A stretch of DNA of 31,238 nucleotides from positions 1 to 31,238 of the forward strand of contig CAMOXX010000004.1 in the NCBI GenBank assembly GCA_946629475.1. The letters run 5' to 3'. Positions 22,739 through 31,037 of the stretch are shown piece by piece. A program made the translations under genes and the position numbers. Position 1 is the stretch's first letter. Each line of letters starts with the position of its first letter. Origin of the DNA: an uncultured Blautia sp. GTDB taxonomy: Bacteria > Bacillota > Clostridia > Lachnospirales > Lachnospiraceae. The notes under the pieces were generated by a model. That model saw only the letters and a program-made list of their open reading frames with translations. It searched no databases and was not told the DNA's origin.

Positions 22739-25000
22739 ATGAGAAAACATCAGAGATGGCTATCCGTGCTGCTTTCTGCAGCGATGGTGATGAGCACAGC
22801 GGCAGTAGCGGTGCCCGTGTATGCGGAGGAGGAAGGCGGAGATACCCCTTTGGTAGTCGGTTATTCGCCGTTCAGCAGTAAGTTTTCCCCGTTCTTCGAG
22901 GAGACCGCGTACGACAGGGATGCCGAAGCAATAACCCAGATTCCGCTTCTTTCCAGCGACCGTACAGGCGCGATCATCTACAAAGGAATCGAGGGCGAGA
23001 CAATCAACTACAATGGCACCGATTACACCTATTACGGGCCGGCGGACTGCGAAGTGACCGAAAACGAGGACGGAACCGTTTATTACGACTTCACTCTCCG
23101 CGATGACATCACGTTTTCCGATGGCGAACCGATGACCATCGATGATGTTATCTTCAATATGTATGTTCTGTGCGACCCGACCTATGACGGTTCCCTCACG
23201 CTGTATTCCCAGCCGATCGAGGGTCTTTCCGAGTACCGTTCGGGTATGGATACTCTCTTCAACCTGCTGGTTGAGGCCGGAGAGGACAACACCGATTTCA
23301 CTAACTGGACCGAAGACCAGCAGACGGCTTTCTGGGCGGATTACAATCAGGCCGCTGAAGCTTTCGCACAGGAAATCGTGGATTACTGCAAGGCAGCCGG
23401 ATATAACGCTGAGGATGATTCTGTCGCGGCATGCGCGGCCAACTGGGGCTATGAGCTTGCCGATGACGCCGAGGCGATGGATTTCTGGAACACTATGGTC
23501 GAAGCATACGATGGGGATATCAGTACCATGGTTTCCACCGAGACGGCCGGGTCTTCGCTTGCCGACCTGATGAGCGATTATGACGCTTATACGGTAGGTG
23601 TGGAAACAGGCGAATCCGCAGTAAACATCAGCGGAATCCAGAAAATTGACGACAACAAGCTCCGCGTGGTAGCCACACAGGTCGACGCGACCATGATCTA
23701 CCAGCTGACATTTGAAGTTGCCCCGCTTCATTACTATGGGGATACTTCTCTCTATGATTATGACAACAACTCCTTTGGTTTCCCCAAGGGTGATCTTTCC
23801 GGCATTCGCGCAAAGACAACCGAGCCGCTGGGCGCCGGCCCCTACAAGTTTATCAAATTTGAAAACGGCGTGATCAACTACGAGGCAAACGAAAACTATT
23901 ATCTCGGTGCGCCGAAGACCAAACACCTGAACTTCCGTGAAGTGCAGGAGACCGACAAGCTGAACGGCGTAATTACCGGCACAATCGATATCACCGATCC
24001 GTCCTTCAGCGGCGATACCGTTGACGCGGTGGAGCAGGCAAACGGCGGAGAGCTGACGGGCGATGTGATCACCACCAGCACCGTTGACAATCTCGGCTAC
24101 GGCTATATCGGCATCAACTCGCACAATGTCAGCGTGGGCGGCGATCCTGCCTCCGAAGAATCCAAAAACCTGCGCCGCGCGTTCGCGACCATCTTCTCGG
24201 TATACCGTGATGTCGCGATCGACTCTTACTATGGCGAGAGAGCTTCTGTCATCAACTATCCGATCTCCAATACCTCCTGGGCGGCACCGCAGCCGACGGA
24301 TGATGACTATGAGATCGCATTCTCCGTGGATGTCGACGGCGAGCCGATTTACACCTCCGGAATGAGCGCGGACGACAAATACGCAGCTGCGAAGGAAGCG
24401 GCCCTTGGCTTCTTTGAGGCAGCAGGATACACTGTGGAAGACGGAAAAGTGACAGCGGCACCGGAAGGCGCAGCTCTGGAATATGAGGTTCAGATCCCCG
24501 GCGACGGTACCGGCGACCATCCTTCCTTTATGATTCTGACCCTGGCAAAGGAGGCTCTGGCAGATCTGGGAATCAATCTGATCGTAACCGATCTTACCAA
24601 TTCCTCTGACCTGTGGACAGGGCTGGAAGCACACCAGGTTGATATGTGGTGCGCCGCATGGCAGGCAACCGTGGACCCGGATATGTATCAGATTTATTAC
24701 TCTGATATCGCGAACGGCGGAAAAGAGCCCGGCGGCTCCAACTATCAGTACCAGATTGAGGATGAGGACCTCGACGACATGATCCTTGAGGCCAGAACCT
24801 CCACTGATCAGGAATACAGGAAAGCAATGTACAAGGCATGCCTGGATACCATTATTGACTGGGCCTGCGAGATTCCGGTATACCAGAGACAGAACGCCGT
24901 GATCTTCAGCACCGAACGTGTCAATATGGATACCATGACACCGGATATCACAACATTCTACGGCTGGCTCCAGGAGATCCAGAATGTTGAGATGAACTGA
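22739..25000 (+). CDS. Oligopeptide ABC transporter substrate-binding protein (SBP_bac_5 family), enlarged and without lipobox
   Basis: A 753-residue exported solute-binding protein of the OppA/DppA family that captures peptides for the permease encoded next. Residues 1-29 form a signal peptide ending VYA/EEE; there is no Cys at the cleavage point, so the usual lipid anchor is missing. Family segments are YDFTLRDDITFSDGEPMT, DVIFN, GAGPYKF, YYLG.PKTKHL, LRRAFA, DPDMYQIYYS and IPVYQRQNAVIF. Residues about 165-295, rich in acidic and aromatic residues, are extra compared with the common 500-600-residue form. GGAGGT precedes the ATG by 6 nt, so upstream in-frame starts are rejected. First gene of a five-gene operon. 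Confidence 0.93.
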   Translation: MRKHQRWLSVLLSAAMVMSTAAVAVPVYAEEEGGDTPLVVGYSPFSSKFSPFFEETAYDRDAEAITQIPLLSSDRTGAIIYKGIEGETINYNGTDYTYYGPADCEVTENEDGTVYYDFTLRDDITFSDGEPMTIDDVIFNMYVLCDPTYDGSLTLYSQPIEGLSEYRSGMDTLFNLLVEAGEDNTDFTNWTEDQQTAFWADYNQAAEAFAQEIVDYCKAAGYNAEDDSVAACAANWGYELADDAEAMDFWNTMVEAYDGDISTMVSTETAGSSLADLMSDYDAYTVGVETGESAVNISGIQKIDDNKLRVVATQVDATMIYQLTFEVAPLHYYGDTSLYDYDNNSFGFPKGDLSGIRAKTTEPLGAGPYKFIKFENGVINYEANENYYLGAPKTKHLNFREVQETDKLNGVITGTIDITDPSFSGDTVDAVEQANGGELTGDVITTSTVDNLGYGYIGINSHNVSVGGDPASEESKNLRRAFATIFSVYRDVAIDSYYGERASVINYPISNTSWAAPQPTDDDYEIAFSVDVDGEPIYTSGMSADDKYAAAKEAALGFFEAAGYTVEDGKVTAAPEGAALEYEVQIPGDGTGDHPSFMILTLAKEALADLGINLIVTDLTNSSDLWTGLEAHQVDMWCAAWQATVDPDMYQIYYSDIANGGKEPGGSNYQYQIEDEDLDDMILEARTSTDQEYRKAMYKACLDTIIDWACEIPVYQRQNAVIFSTERVNMDTMTPDITTFYGWLQEIQNVEMN

Positions 25001-25049
25001 CATAAGCGTCCGTAAAAACGGAACAGCTGATTCGCATCTGAGGAATCAT

Positions 25050-25085
25050 GGGGCTGCTGCTTTTTAGCGGCAGCCCCGTTTGTTC
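25050..25085 (+). terminator. Stem-loop between binding-protein and permease genes (attenuating terminator or mRNA stabiliser)
   Basis: GGGGCTGC (25050-25057) pairs with GCAGCCCC (25070-25077) across a 12-nt loop containing TTTTT, followed by GTTTGTTCT. The T-tract is weak, so read-through is expected. Such stems after the first gene of binding-protein operons usually let the binding protein be made in excess over the permease. The next ATG is 32 nt away. Confidence 0.65.
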
Positions 25086-25109
25086 TGTCGGACGGAAGAG
25101 AGGTCTTTT

Positions 25110-26096
25110 ATGAAAAAATATATTCTGAAAAGGCTGTTGATGTCGGCGGTAATCCTGATATTCGTGGCCTTTCTGATTTATGTGCTGATGCGGTGCCTGC
25201 CCACATCCTATCTGGAGCAGGTGGCCCGCCAGAAATCCATGCAGCCCGGATCAAAAAGCTTTGATGAGTGGATGGCACAGCTGTCCGCGACCTACGGGAT
25301 GGACAAGGGAATCATCCCCGGCTTTCTCGCCTGGTGCGGGAGAGCGATCCACGGCGATTTCGGCGACAGCTGGAAGTGGACCGTTCCTGTTCTCGAAAAA
25401 TTCAATGATTCCGTATGGATTTCATTTGTAATGGGAGGAATCGCCTTTATTCTGGAAATCCTGATTGCCATTCCTCTCGGCATCATCGCTGCAACCAAAC
25501 AGTACACAAAGGTGGACTACACGATCACGGTGGTAGCGCTTGCCTGTTTCTCCCTGCCGACATTCTTCTTCGCCTCCCTGCTGAAGCTGGTCTTTTCGGT
25601 CAAGCTTGGATGGTTTGACCTGGGCGGCCTGGTAGGGCGGAACTATGAGCAGCTGTCCGCGGCAGGACAGCTGGCGGACAAGGCGCACCATCTGGTACTG
25701 CCGATTATCACCCTGGTTGTGATCAATATCGGGTACCTGATGCGATATACCCGGACCAATATGCTTGAGGTGCTGAACGCGGACTATATCCGTACCGCCC
25801 GCGCAAAGGGCCTTTCGGAACGGAAGGTCATTTATCACCATGCCTTCCGCAACACGCTGATTCCTCTTGTGACCATGCTGGGCAGCTCCCTGCCGGGCCT
25901 GTTCTCGGGAGCGCTGATCACCGAGACACTGTATTCCATTCCCGGAATCGGTTATGTCTCATATCAGTCGATGGTGGCCGGCGACATACCGTTCTCCATG
26001 TTCTACCTGGTATTTCTGGCGATACTCACGCTTTTGGGCAACCTGATCGCGGATATCCTGTATGCCGTGGTTGACCCGAGAGTGCGGATCGCGTAA
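25110..26096 (+). CDS. Oligopeptide ABC transporter permease, DppB/OppB type
   Basis: A 328-residue inner-membrane permease with six helices. The first helix (about 9-30) is followed by an external loop with the YGMDKG segment and GDFGDSW, typical of DppB/OppB. The cytoplasmic EAA loop, ADYIRTARAKGLSERKV (about 227-243), contacts an ATPase subunit, and the C terminus ends in a conserved DPRVR. ATG 25110 is chosen because AGAGAGG lies 6 nt before it; a TTG-initiated extension from 25080 would begin inside the upstream stem-loop region. It pairs with the second permease encoded 12 bp downstream. Length and motifs are normal for the family. Confidence 0.95.
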   Translation: MKKYILKRLLMSAVILIFVAFLIYVLMRCLPTSYLEQVARQKSMQPGSKSFDEWMAQLSATYGMDKGIIPGFLAWCGRAIHGDFGDSWKWTVPVLEKFNDSVWISFVMGGIAFILEILIAIPLGIIAATKQYTKVDYTITVVALACFSLPTFFFASLLKLVFSVKLGWFDLGGLVGRNYEQLSAAGQLADKAHHLVLPIITLVVINIGYLMRYTRTNMLEVLNADYIRTARAKGLSERKVIYHHAFRNTLIPLVTMLGSSLPGLFSGALITETLYSIPGIGYVSYQSMVAGDIPFSMFYLVFLAILTLLGNLIADILYAVVDPRVRIA

Positions 26097-26108
26097 GGAG
26101 GACAAGAG

Positions 26109-27701
26109 ATGGGCTATGAGAATAAGGATCAGAAGGAAAATCCGGCGGAGAAAATCTCCTCGATGGATCTGAATTCTGAGAATCGAGAAGAAGAGTATTC
26201 CCTGAACGATGACCGACGTGTCAGAACTCTGTCCCCCGGCGCCCTGGTGGTCCGCCGTTTTCTGCGGAACCGAGTGGCGGTGACGGGACTGGTTATCCTG
26301 ATTGCGATGGCGCTGTTTTCCTTTGTGGGAGGGCTGATTACGCCGTACAAGGAGGACCAGCTGTTCTACCGGTATGACCAGCAGAAAAAACAGTACGCGG
26401 CCGTCAAGGAAAATACAGAACTGAGATATGTTTCCGCTACAAAGAAAAGTTTTCCGTCTGTCGCGCAGGCAAAATTTGTTCTGGCGAGAAAAACCGGCAA
26501 GGATACGTTTGATGCAAAAGGCACCACATATACCTACAAGGAAGAGGGCGAAGAATTCTACGTAATTTATGTGGAGGGCGAGGAGGAGCCGGCAGGCTTC
26601 GCGGCGTATGAGATCGTGAGCTCCAGCGTTTCCGACGCCGATGTACCGTTTGCGCTGCAGTACCAGATCCTGAGCGCCTTCCTGAACGGAAAGGAAAGCT
26701 TCAGCTGGGAGGATGAAGAATACACGGTGAACCCCGACGGAGGCGTGTTCATCGGGGATGAGGAGGTGGCTTATGCCAGCCGCTATATCGTCCAGCCGAT
26801 TATGTCCGATGTATTTCTTTCCAGAAGCTTCAAGGAGGAGCTGGTTACGAGCATCTCCGAAGGAGAAATGGATTTTCACTTTACCGACGAGGACGGAACC
26901 GAGGCGGACTACACGGTTACCTATGATGCCGCGAACACGAGCTATGCGGTTCTCCAGACCGTCGAGACCAAGGTCTTTGACAAGTATCATACACCGACAA
27001 AAGAGCACTGGCTCGGAACCGACCGGAACGGAATGGACATGCTGACCAGGCTGATGTACGGCGGCAGGGTATCCCTCTATATCGGTTTCATCGTTGTCCT
27101 GATCGAGACGGTACTGGGCGTGATTCTGGGAGGCCTGTCCGGATACTGCGGCGGCTGGGTCGATAACCTGATCATGAGGATTGTCGACATCTTCTACTGC
27201 ATTCCGTCCATGCCGATCATCATCATCCTCGGCGCTGCCATGGATGCCCTGAGGGTGGACCCTCAGATTCGTATGCTGTACCTGATGCTGATACTTGGCT
27301 TCCTCGGATGGCCTTCCATCGCAAGGCTTGTCAGAGGGCAGATCCTGTCGCTTCGCGAGCAGGAGTTTATGACCGCGGCGGAAGCGAACGGCATCCGCGC
27401 GTCGAGGAGAATCTTCCGTCATCTGATTCCGAACGTCATTCCGCAGCTGATCGTCACGATGACGATGAGCCTCGGTTCGACCATCCTGACGGAAGCGACA
27501 CTTTCCTTCCTGGGACTCGGCGTCAAGTTCCCGTTCGCGTCCTGGGGCAACATCATCAATGACGTAAATGACACTTATGTTTTGACAAACTTCTGGTTTA
27601 TCTGGATTCCCGCCGGCGTCTGTCTGCTGGCCACGGTTCTCGCGTTCAATCTGGTGGGCGACGGACTCAGGGATGCCTTTGACCCGAAGATGAAACGGTA
27701 G
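26109..27701 (+). CDS. Oligopeptide ABC transporter permease, DppC/OppC type, with about 210-residue extracytoplasmic insertion
   Basis: A 530-residue permease, against about 300 for ordinary DppC. A charged N-terminal region (1-45) precedes helix 1 (about 57-78). Residues about 80-293 are a hydrophilic, acidic and Tyr-rich domain that would lie outside the membrane. The canonical part then resumes at HWLGTDRNGMDML (300-312), continues with the remaining helices and an EAA loop (FMTAAEANGIRASRRI), and ends with GDGLRDAFDPKM. The insertion stands exactly between helix 1 and the LGTD segment, where normal family members have a short loop. No stop or frameshift interrupts it. It could dock the enlarged binding protein, which has no lipid anchor (inference). 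GGAGG precedes the ATG. Confidence 0.93.
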   Translation: MGYENKDQKENPAEKISSMDLNSENREEEYSLNDDRRVRTLSPGALVVRRFLRNRVAVTGLVILIAMALFSFVGGLITPYKEDQLFYRYDQQKKQYAAVKENTELRYVSATKKSFPSVAQAKFVLARKTGKDTFDAKGTTYTYKEEGEEFYVIYVEGEEEPAGFAAYEIVSSSVSDADVPFALQYQILSAFLNGKESFSWEDEEYTVNPDGGVFIGDEEVAYASRYIVQPIMSDVFLSRSFKEELVTSISEGEMDFHFTDEDGTEADYTVTYDAANTSYAVLQTVETKVFDKYHTPTKEHWLGTDRNGMDMLTRLMYGGRVSLYIGFIVVLIETVLGVILGGLSGYCGGWVDNLIMRIVDIFYCIPSMPIIIILGAAMDALRVDPQIRMLYLMLILGFLGWPSIARLVRGQILSLREQEFMTAAEANGIRASRRIFRHLIPNVIPQLIVTMTMSLGSTILTEATLSFLGLGVKFPFASWGNIINDVNDTYVLTNFWFIWIPAGVCLLATVLAFNLVGDGLRDAFDPKMKR

Positions 27702-27712
27702 GAGGAGAAAAG

Positions 27713-28909
27713 ATGGCAAAGAATACAAAAAAGAATGAAGGTTATCTCTCCTCGCGTGAAATCCGGGAAATTTCCCGGAAGAACCGTAAAATCACCGGAG
27801 AACTTGAGAAAAAATGGAAAAGAAAGCATGTTCCGGAAAGTGAATATCTGACCCAGATGAAAAACCCGGAGAATGCTGTGGAGTTTGAAGACCTGCATAC
27901 CTGGTTTTTTACGGACGCCGGTACGGTAAAAAGCGTGGATGGTGTCACGTTTGATGTACCGATCGGGAAGACGATCGGCGTGGTGGGCGAGTCCGGCTGC
28001 GGAAAATCCGTGACCAGCCTCTCCCTGATGCAGCTGCTTCAGCGGCCGCAGGGACAGATCGTTTCGGGCCACATCCGGCTGAACCTCGGGGACAAGGCGA
28101 TCGAAATCTCGAACACTCCCCGCGAACAGATGCAGAAAATCAGAGGAAATGTGGTTTCGATGATCTTCCAGGAGCCGATGACCTCCCTGAATCCGGTGTT
28201 TCGGATCGGAGATCAGGTGGATGAGGTAATTGCGCTCCACAACGGTGAGGGAAAGACAAAGGAACAGATTAAGGAAGAGACGATCAAAGCTCTGGAGATG
28301 GTTGGAATTGCGAACAGCCAGGGTGTTTACCGGATGTTCCCCCATGAGCTCTCCGGCGGAATGCGGCAGAGGGTCATGATCGCTATGGCCCTGGCCTGTC
28401 ACCCGAAGGTGATCATTGCCGATGAACCTACCACAGCGCTGGATGTGACGATCCAGGCCCAGATCCTTGACCTGCTCCGTGACCTGAAGGACAGGATCAA
28501 CTCCTCCATCATGCTCATCACCCATGACCTGGGCGTGATCGCCGAAATGGCGGATTATGTAGTAGTCATGTACGCAGGCAAAATTGTGGAAAAAGGGACG
28601 GCCGAGGACATTTTTTACCATCCGACCCACCCGTACACGATCGGCCTGATGGCTTCCAAGCCTGTTGTCGGCAGGCAGACGGATGAGCTCTATTCTATCC
28701 CCGGAAAAGTACCGAATCCTGTCAATATGCCGGATTACTGCTATTTCAGAGACCGGTGCGAAAAGAGACTGCCCTGCTGCGATGGGGAGTATCCTTGTGA
28801 ATTCAGTCTTTCCGATACACATAAGGTCAGCTGCTACCGGTGCGATCCGAAATACATGAATGAAGCCGGAAAGCCGGATCAGGCGCCGGACGGCGAGGGA
28901 GGGAGATAG
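27713..28909 (+). CDS. Oligopeptide ABC transporter ATPase, DppD/OppD type
   Basis: A 398-residue cytoplasmic ATPase that powers uptake with the second ATPase encoded next. Walker A is GESGCGKS (92-99), followed by FQEPMTSLNP, signature LSGG (213-216) with MRQRV, Walker B VIIADEPT and the switch His in ITHDLG. The C-terminal oligopeptide-transporter region holds a Cys cluster (CYFRDRCEKRLPCC, then two more Cys); in some relatives Cys residues here bind an iron-sulphur cluster. Unusually, about 55 residues rich in Lys, Arg and Glu precede the ABC domain, which in relatives starts within the first ten residues. The ATG at 27713 has GGAGG at good distance, so the extension is probably real. The gene is separated from its neighbours by 11 bp and 1 bp. 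Confidence 0.95.
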   Translation: MAKNTKKNEGYLSSREIREISRKNRKITGELEKKWKRKHVPESEYLTQMKNPENAVEFEDLHTWFFTDAGTVKSVDGVTFDVPIGKTIGVVGESGCGKSVTSLSLMQLLQRPQGQIVSGHIRLNLGDKAIEISNTPREQMQKIRGNVVSMIFQEPMTSLNPVFRIGDQVDEVIALHNGEGKTKEQIKEETIKALEMVGIANSQGVYRMFPHELSGGMRQRVMIAMALACHPKVIIADEPTTALDVTIQAQILDLLRDLKDRINSSIMLITHDLGVIAEMADYVVVMYAGKIVEKGTAEDIFYHPTHPYTIGLMASKPVVGRQTDELYSIPGKVPNPVNMPDYCYFRDRCEKRLPCCDGEYPCEFSLSDTHKVSCYRCDPKYMNEAGKPDQAPDGEGGR

Positions 28910-28910
28910 C

Positions 28911-29873
28911 ATGGATATACTGCAGGTGACCGACTTAAAGAAGTATTTTCCGATCAAGGGCGGCTTTATGAACCGTGTGGTCGGCCAGGTAAAAGCGGTG
29001 GACGGCGTGACCTTCCGCCTGAAAAAAGGGACGACCATGGGACTGGTGGGCGAGTCCGGCTGCGGCAAGACCACCACAGGGCGTACGATCCTCCGGCTGA
29101 ACGGCGGAAAAACAGGCGGAGAGGTTCTGTTTAACGGAAAGGAAGTATATGATCTCTCGGATAAAGAACTCCGGGAGGCAAGAACGAAGATGCAGATCAT
29201 TTTTCAGGATCCGTTTTCATCCCTCTCACCGAGGCTCCCGGTGGGGGAAATCATCGGAGAGGCCGTGAAAGAGCACCACTTGGTACCAAAGGCGGAATAT
29301 GATGATTATCTGGACCGGGTCATGGACGAATGCGGCCTTCAGCCTTTTCACAAAACCAGATATCCGCACGAGTTTTCGGGCGGGCAGCGCCAGAGGATCT
29401 GCATTGCCCGTGCACTCGCCCTTAATCCGGAATTCGTTGTCTGTGATGAGCCGGTATCCGCGCTGGACGTTTCGATTCAGGCCCAGATCATCAACCTGCT
29501 GAAAAAGCTTCAGCAGCAGAGAGGCCTGAGCTATCTGTTTATCTCGCATGATCTTTCAGTGGTGGAGCACATATCGGATACGGTCGGCGTCATGTATCTG
29601 GGAAGCCTGGTAGAGTACGGCGAGAAAAAGGACATTTTTGATAATCCTCTGCATCCGTACACGAAAGCGCTGTTTTCCGCGATCCCCATCCCGGATCCTA
29701 AAGCCGGCATGAAGAGGATTGTGCTGGAGGGCTCTATCCCCTCACCGGCCAATCCGCCATCCGGATGCAAGTTCCACACAAGATGCAAGTACTGTACTGA
29801 AAAGTGCAAAACGGAGACACCGGTACAGAAAGAAGTTGAAAAGGGACATTTTGTGGTGTGCCATCAGTTCTGA
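28911..29873 (+). CDS. Oligopeptide ABC transporter ATPase, DppF/OppF type
   Basis: A 320-residue cytoplasmic ATPase, partner of the preceding subunit. Walker A is GESGCGKT (47-54), followed by IIFQDPFSSLSPR, signature FSGGQRQR (about 155), Walker B FVVCDEPVSALD and switch LFISHDLSVV. The C-terminal region ends with a CKFHTRCKYCTEKC cluster (C-x5-C-x2-C-x3-C), able in principle to hold an iron-sulphur cluster, as reported for some family members. The ATG is one base after the previous stop and has GAGGGAGGGAG before it; an upstream in-frame ATG at 28860 lies inside the previous gene and is rejected. It is the last gene of the operon, and the terminator at 29974-30005 follows. Confidence 0.95.
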   Translation: MDILQVTDLKKYFPIKGGFMNRVVGQVKAVDGVTFRLKKGTTMGLVGESGCGKTTTGRTILRLNGGKTGGEVLFNGKEVYDLSDKELREARTKMQIIFQDPFSSLSPRLPVGEIIGEAVKEHHLVPKAEYDDYLDRVMDECGLQPFHKTRYPHEFSGGQRQRICIARALALNPEFVVCDEPVSALDVSIQAQIINLLKKLQQQRGLSYLFISHDLSVVEHISDTVGVMYLGSLVEYGEKKDIFDNPLHPYTKALFSAIPIPDPKAGMKRIVLEGSIPSPANPPSGCKFHTRCKYCTEKCKTETPVQKEVEKGHFVVCHQF

Positions 29874-29884
29874 AAAAAAGGGTG

Positions 29885-29913
29885 TTGACAGAAGAAAACG
29901 CGTGTGTTATATT
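29885..29913 (+). promoter_or_regulatory. Promoter of the J-protein leader
   Basis: Perfect TTGACA (29885-29890), a 17-bp spacer and TATATT (29908-29913) preceded by TGT, giving an extended -10. The start should be near 29920. The promoter lies upstream of the strong terminator at 29974-30005, so transcripts begun here must cross it to reach the J-protein gene. No CIRCE-type (HrcA) inverted repeat is present. Confidence 0.8.
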
Positions 29914-29919
29914 ACATAT

Positions 29920-30005
29920 AGAACATATGCGTAAGCCGCTTTGCAGGAATATTTATATAGAACGATTATTTTAGGCTGCCCGGCGGTTTACCGGGCAGCC
30001 TTTTT
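29920..30005 (+). ncRNA. Short leader transcript: small RNA or transcription attenuator upstream of the J-protein gene
   Basis: Between the predicted start near 29920 and the terminator T-tract lie about 86 nt, too long for a plain 5' UTR end and too short for a known riboswitch I can recognise. The segment AAGCCGCT (29933-29940) can pair with GGCGGTTT (29982-29989) at the tip of the terminator hairpin, with two G-U pairs, which would compete with or cap the hairpin. Read-through would express the J-protein gene; termination would release a small RNA. Which of these happens cannot be told from sequence. Confidence 0.35.
29974..30005 (+). terminator. Strong intrinsic terminator between the peptide operon and the J-protein gene
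   Basis: GGCTGCCCGG (29974-29983) pairs perfectly with CCGGGCAGCC (29991-30000) around a 7-nt loop, followed directly by TTTTT (30001-30005). It closes the oligopeptide operon about 100 bp after its last stop. Because a promoter lies between that stop and this hairpin, it also acts on the J-protein leader. Confidence 0.9.
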
Positions 30006-30032
30006 ACGGATATACAGAAAGCAGGTGAGATC

Positions 30033-31037
30033 ATGAAAAGAGATTATTATGAGGTTCTTGGCATAAACCGCACGGCAGATGCGGCGGCAATCAAAAAGGC
30101 GTACCGCAAACTGGCCAAAAAATATCACCCTGACACCAATCAGGGGAATAAAGAGGCGGAAAAGAGGTTTCAGGAGATCGGGGAAGCTTATGATATCCTG
30201 AGTGATCCGGAAAAGAAAAAGCTTTATGATACATACGGCTTCGAAGCGTTCCAGGATGGAACCGGGGAGGCTTACAAAAAAGCACAGCAGGGCGGTTACG
30301 GTCCTTTCACAGGACATGCGCAGGGGTTTGGCAGCAATCCGTTTGGGGATGGAACCTACCAGAGCTTCCACACCTACAGCAGCGGCGGTGTTTCGTTTGA
30401 AGACCTGTTCGGCGATATTCTGGGCGGGCGAAAAGCCGGGTTCTCCGGCAGAAGCCATATGGGAGGCTTTGGGGAGCCTTCAGAAGAAGCAGACCTCCAC
30501 TCCGAGATGACGGTTCGTTTTGAAGAAGCAGCATTCGGCTGCACCAAAACACTTCAGATTTCTTCGCCGGACGGATCATCCCAGAATCTGGAGGTGAAAG
30601 TTCCGGCAGGCATCGATGAGGGCAAGAGTATCCGGCTGAAGGGAAAAGGCCACATGCGGCACGATGGTACGCGGGGAGACCTTTTCATAAAAATCCACAT
30701 TGCGGAAAAACCGGGCTTTACAAGGAAGGGCCAGGATATCTACACTTCCGCGAATATCCCTTTCACTACGGCGGTATTCGGAGGAGAGGCGTATCTGCCC
30801 ACGCTGAACGGTCAGGTGCTGTGCCGGATCCCGGCGGGGACACAGTGCGGCAGTAAAATCCGGCTGAGGAACAAGGGAATCGTGTCGATGTCGAATCCGA
30901 AATCCGTGGGCAGCTGTTATGTGACGATCGGGATCGAGGTTCCGAAGGATCTGACAATGGAGCAGAGACATGCGCTGAAGGAGTTTGAGAGAACATCGGA
31001 CCGGTCATACACCGGCAGTAAAGCGCGGGCATCATAA
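30033..31037 (+). CDS. Class B J-domain co-chaperone (DnaJ/CbpA-like, no zinc finger)
   Basis: A 334-residue cytosolic co-chaperone that should stimulate the ATPase of DnaK and deliver clients. The J domain (1-70) has His32-Pro33-Asp34 between its helices. A Gly/Phe-rich region (about 85-150) contains SFEDLFGDILGG. Two C-terminal beta domains follow (about 158-315), with the VKVPAGIDEGKSIRLKGKG and FTTAVFGGEAYLPTLNG segments. The four CxxCxGxG zinc-finger repeats of class A DnaJ are absent, as in CbpA. The ribosome site is AAGCAGGTGA, 7 nt before the ATG. No dnaK, grpE or hrcA gene is near, so this is probably an extra J-protein rather than the main dnaJ. The promoter and attenuator-like leader upstream are its visible control elements. 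Confidence 0.93.
   Translation: MKRDYYEVLGINRTADAAAIKKAYRKLAKKYHPDTNQGNKEAEKRFQEIGEAYDILSDPEKKKLYDTYGFEAFQDGTGEAYKKAQQGGYGPFTGHAQGFGSNPFGDGTYQSFHTYSSGGVSFEDLFGDILGGRKAGFSGRSHMGGFGEPSEEADLHSEMTVRFEEAAFGCTKTLQISSPDGSSQNLEVKVPAGIDEGKSIRLKGKGHMRHDGTRGDLFIKIHIAEKPGFTRKGQDIYTSANIPFTTAVFGGEAYLPTLNGQVLCRIPAGTQCGSKIRLRNKGIVSMSNPKSVGSCYVTIGIEVPKDLTMEQRHALKEFERTSDRSYTGSKARAS

Noticed and set aside
22760..25003. A 747-codon open frame on the minus strand opposite the binding-protein gene
   Set aside because: It mirrors a clear SBP_bac_5 gene codon for codon, shows no recognisable domain, and lacks a ribosome site. Long antisense frames arise from the codon bias of the true gene.
28860..28910. Upstream ATG for the second transporter ATPase
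   Set aside because: It lies inside the preceding gene, and the 17 extra residues are atypical; the ATG at 28911 has a strong ribosome site and matches the family start.
25959..29200. Two long minus-strand frames (589 and 541 codons) opposite the peptide-transporter genes
   Set aside because: Antisense shadows of firmly identified permease and ATPase genes; no ribosome sites or domains.
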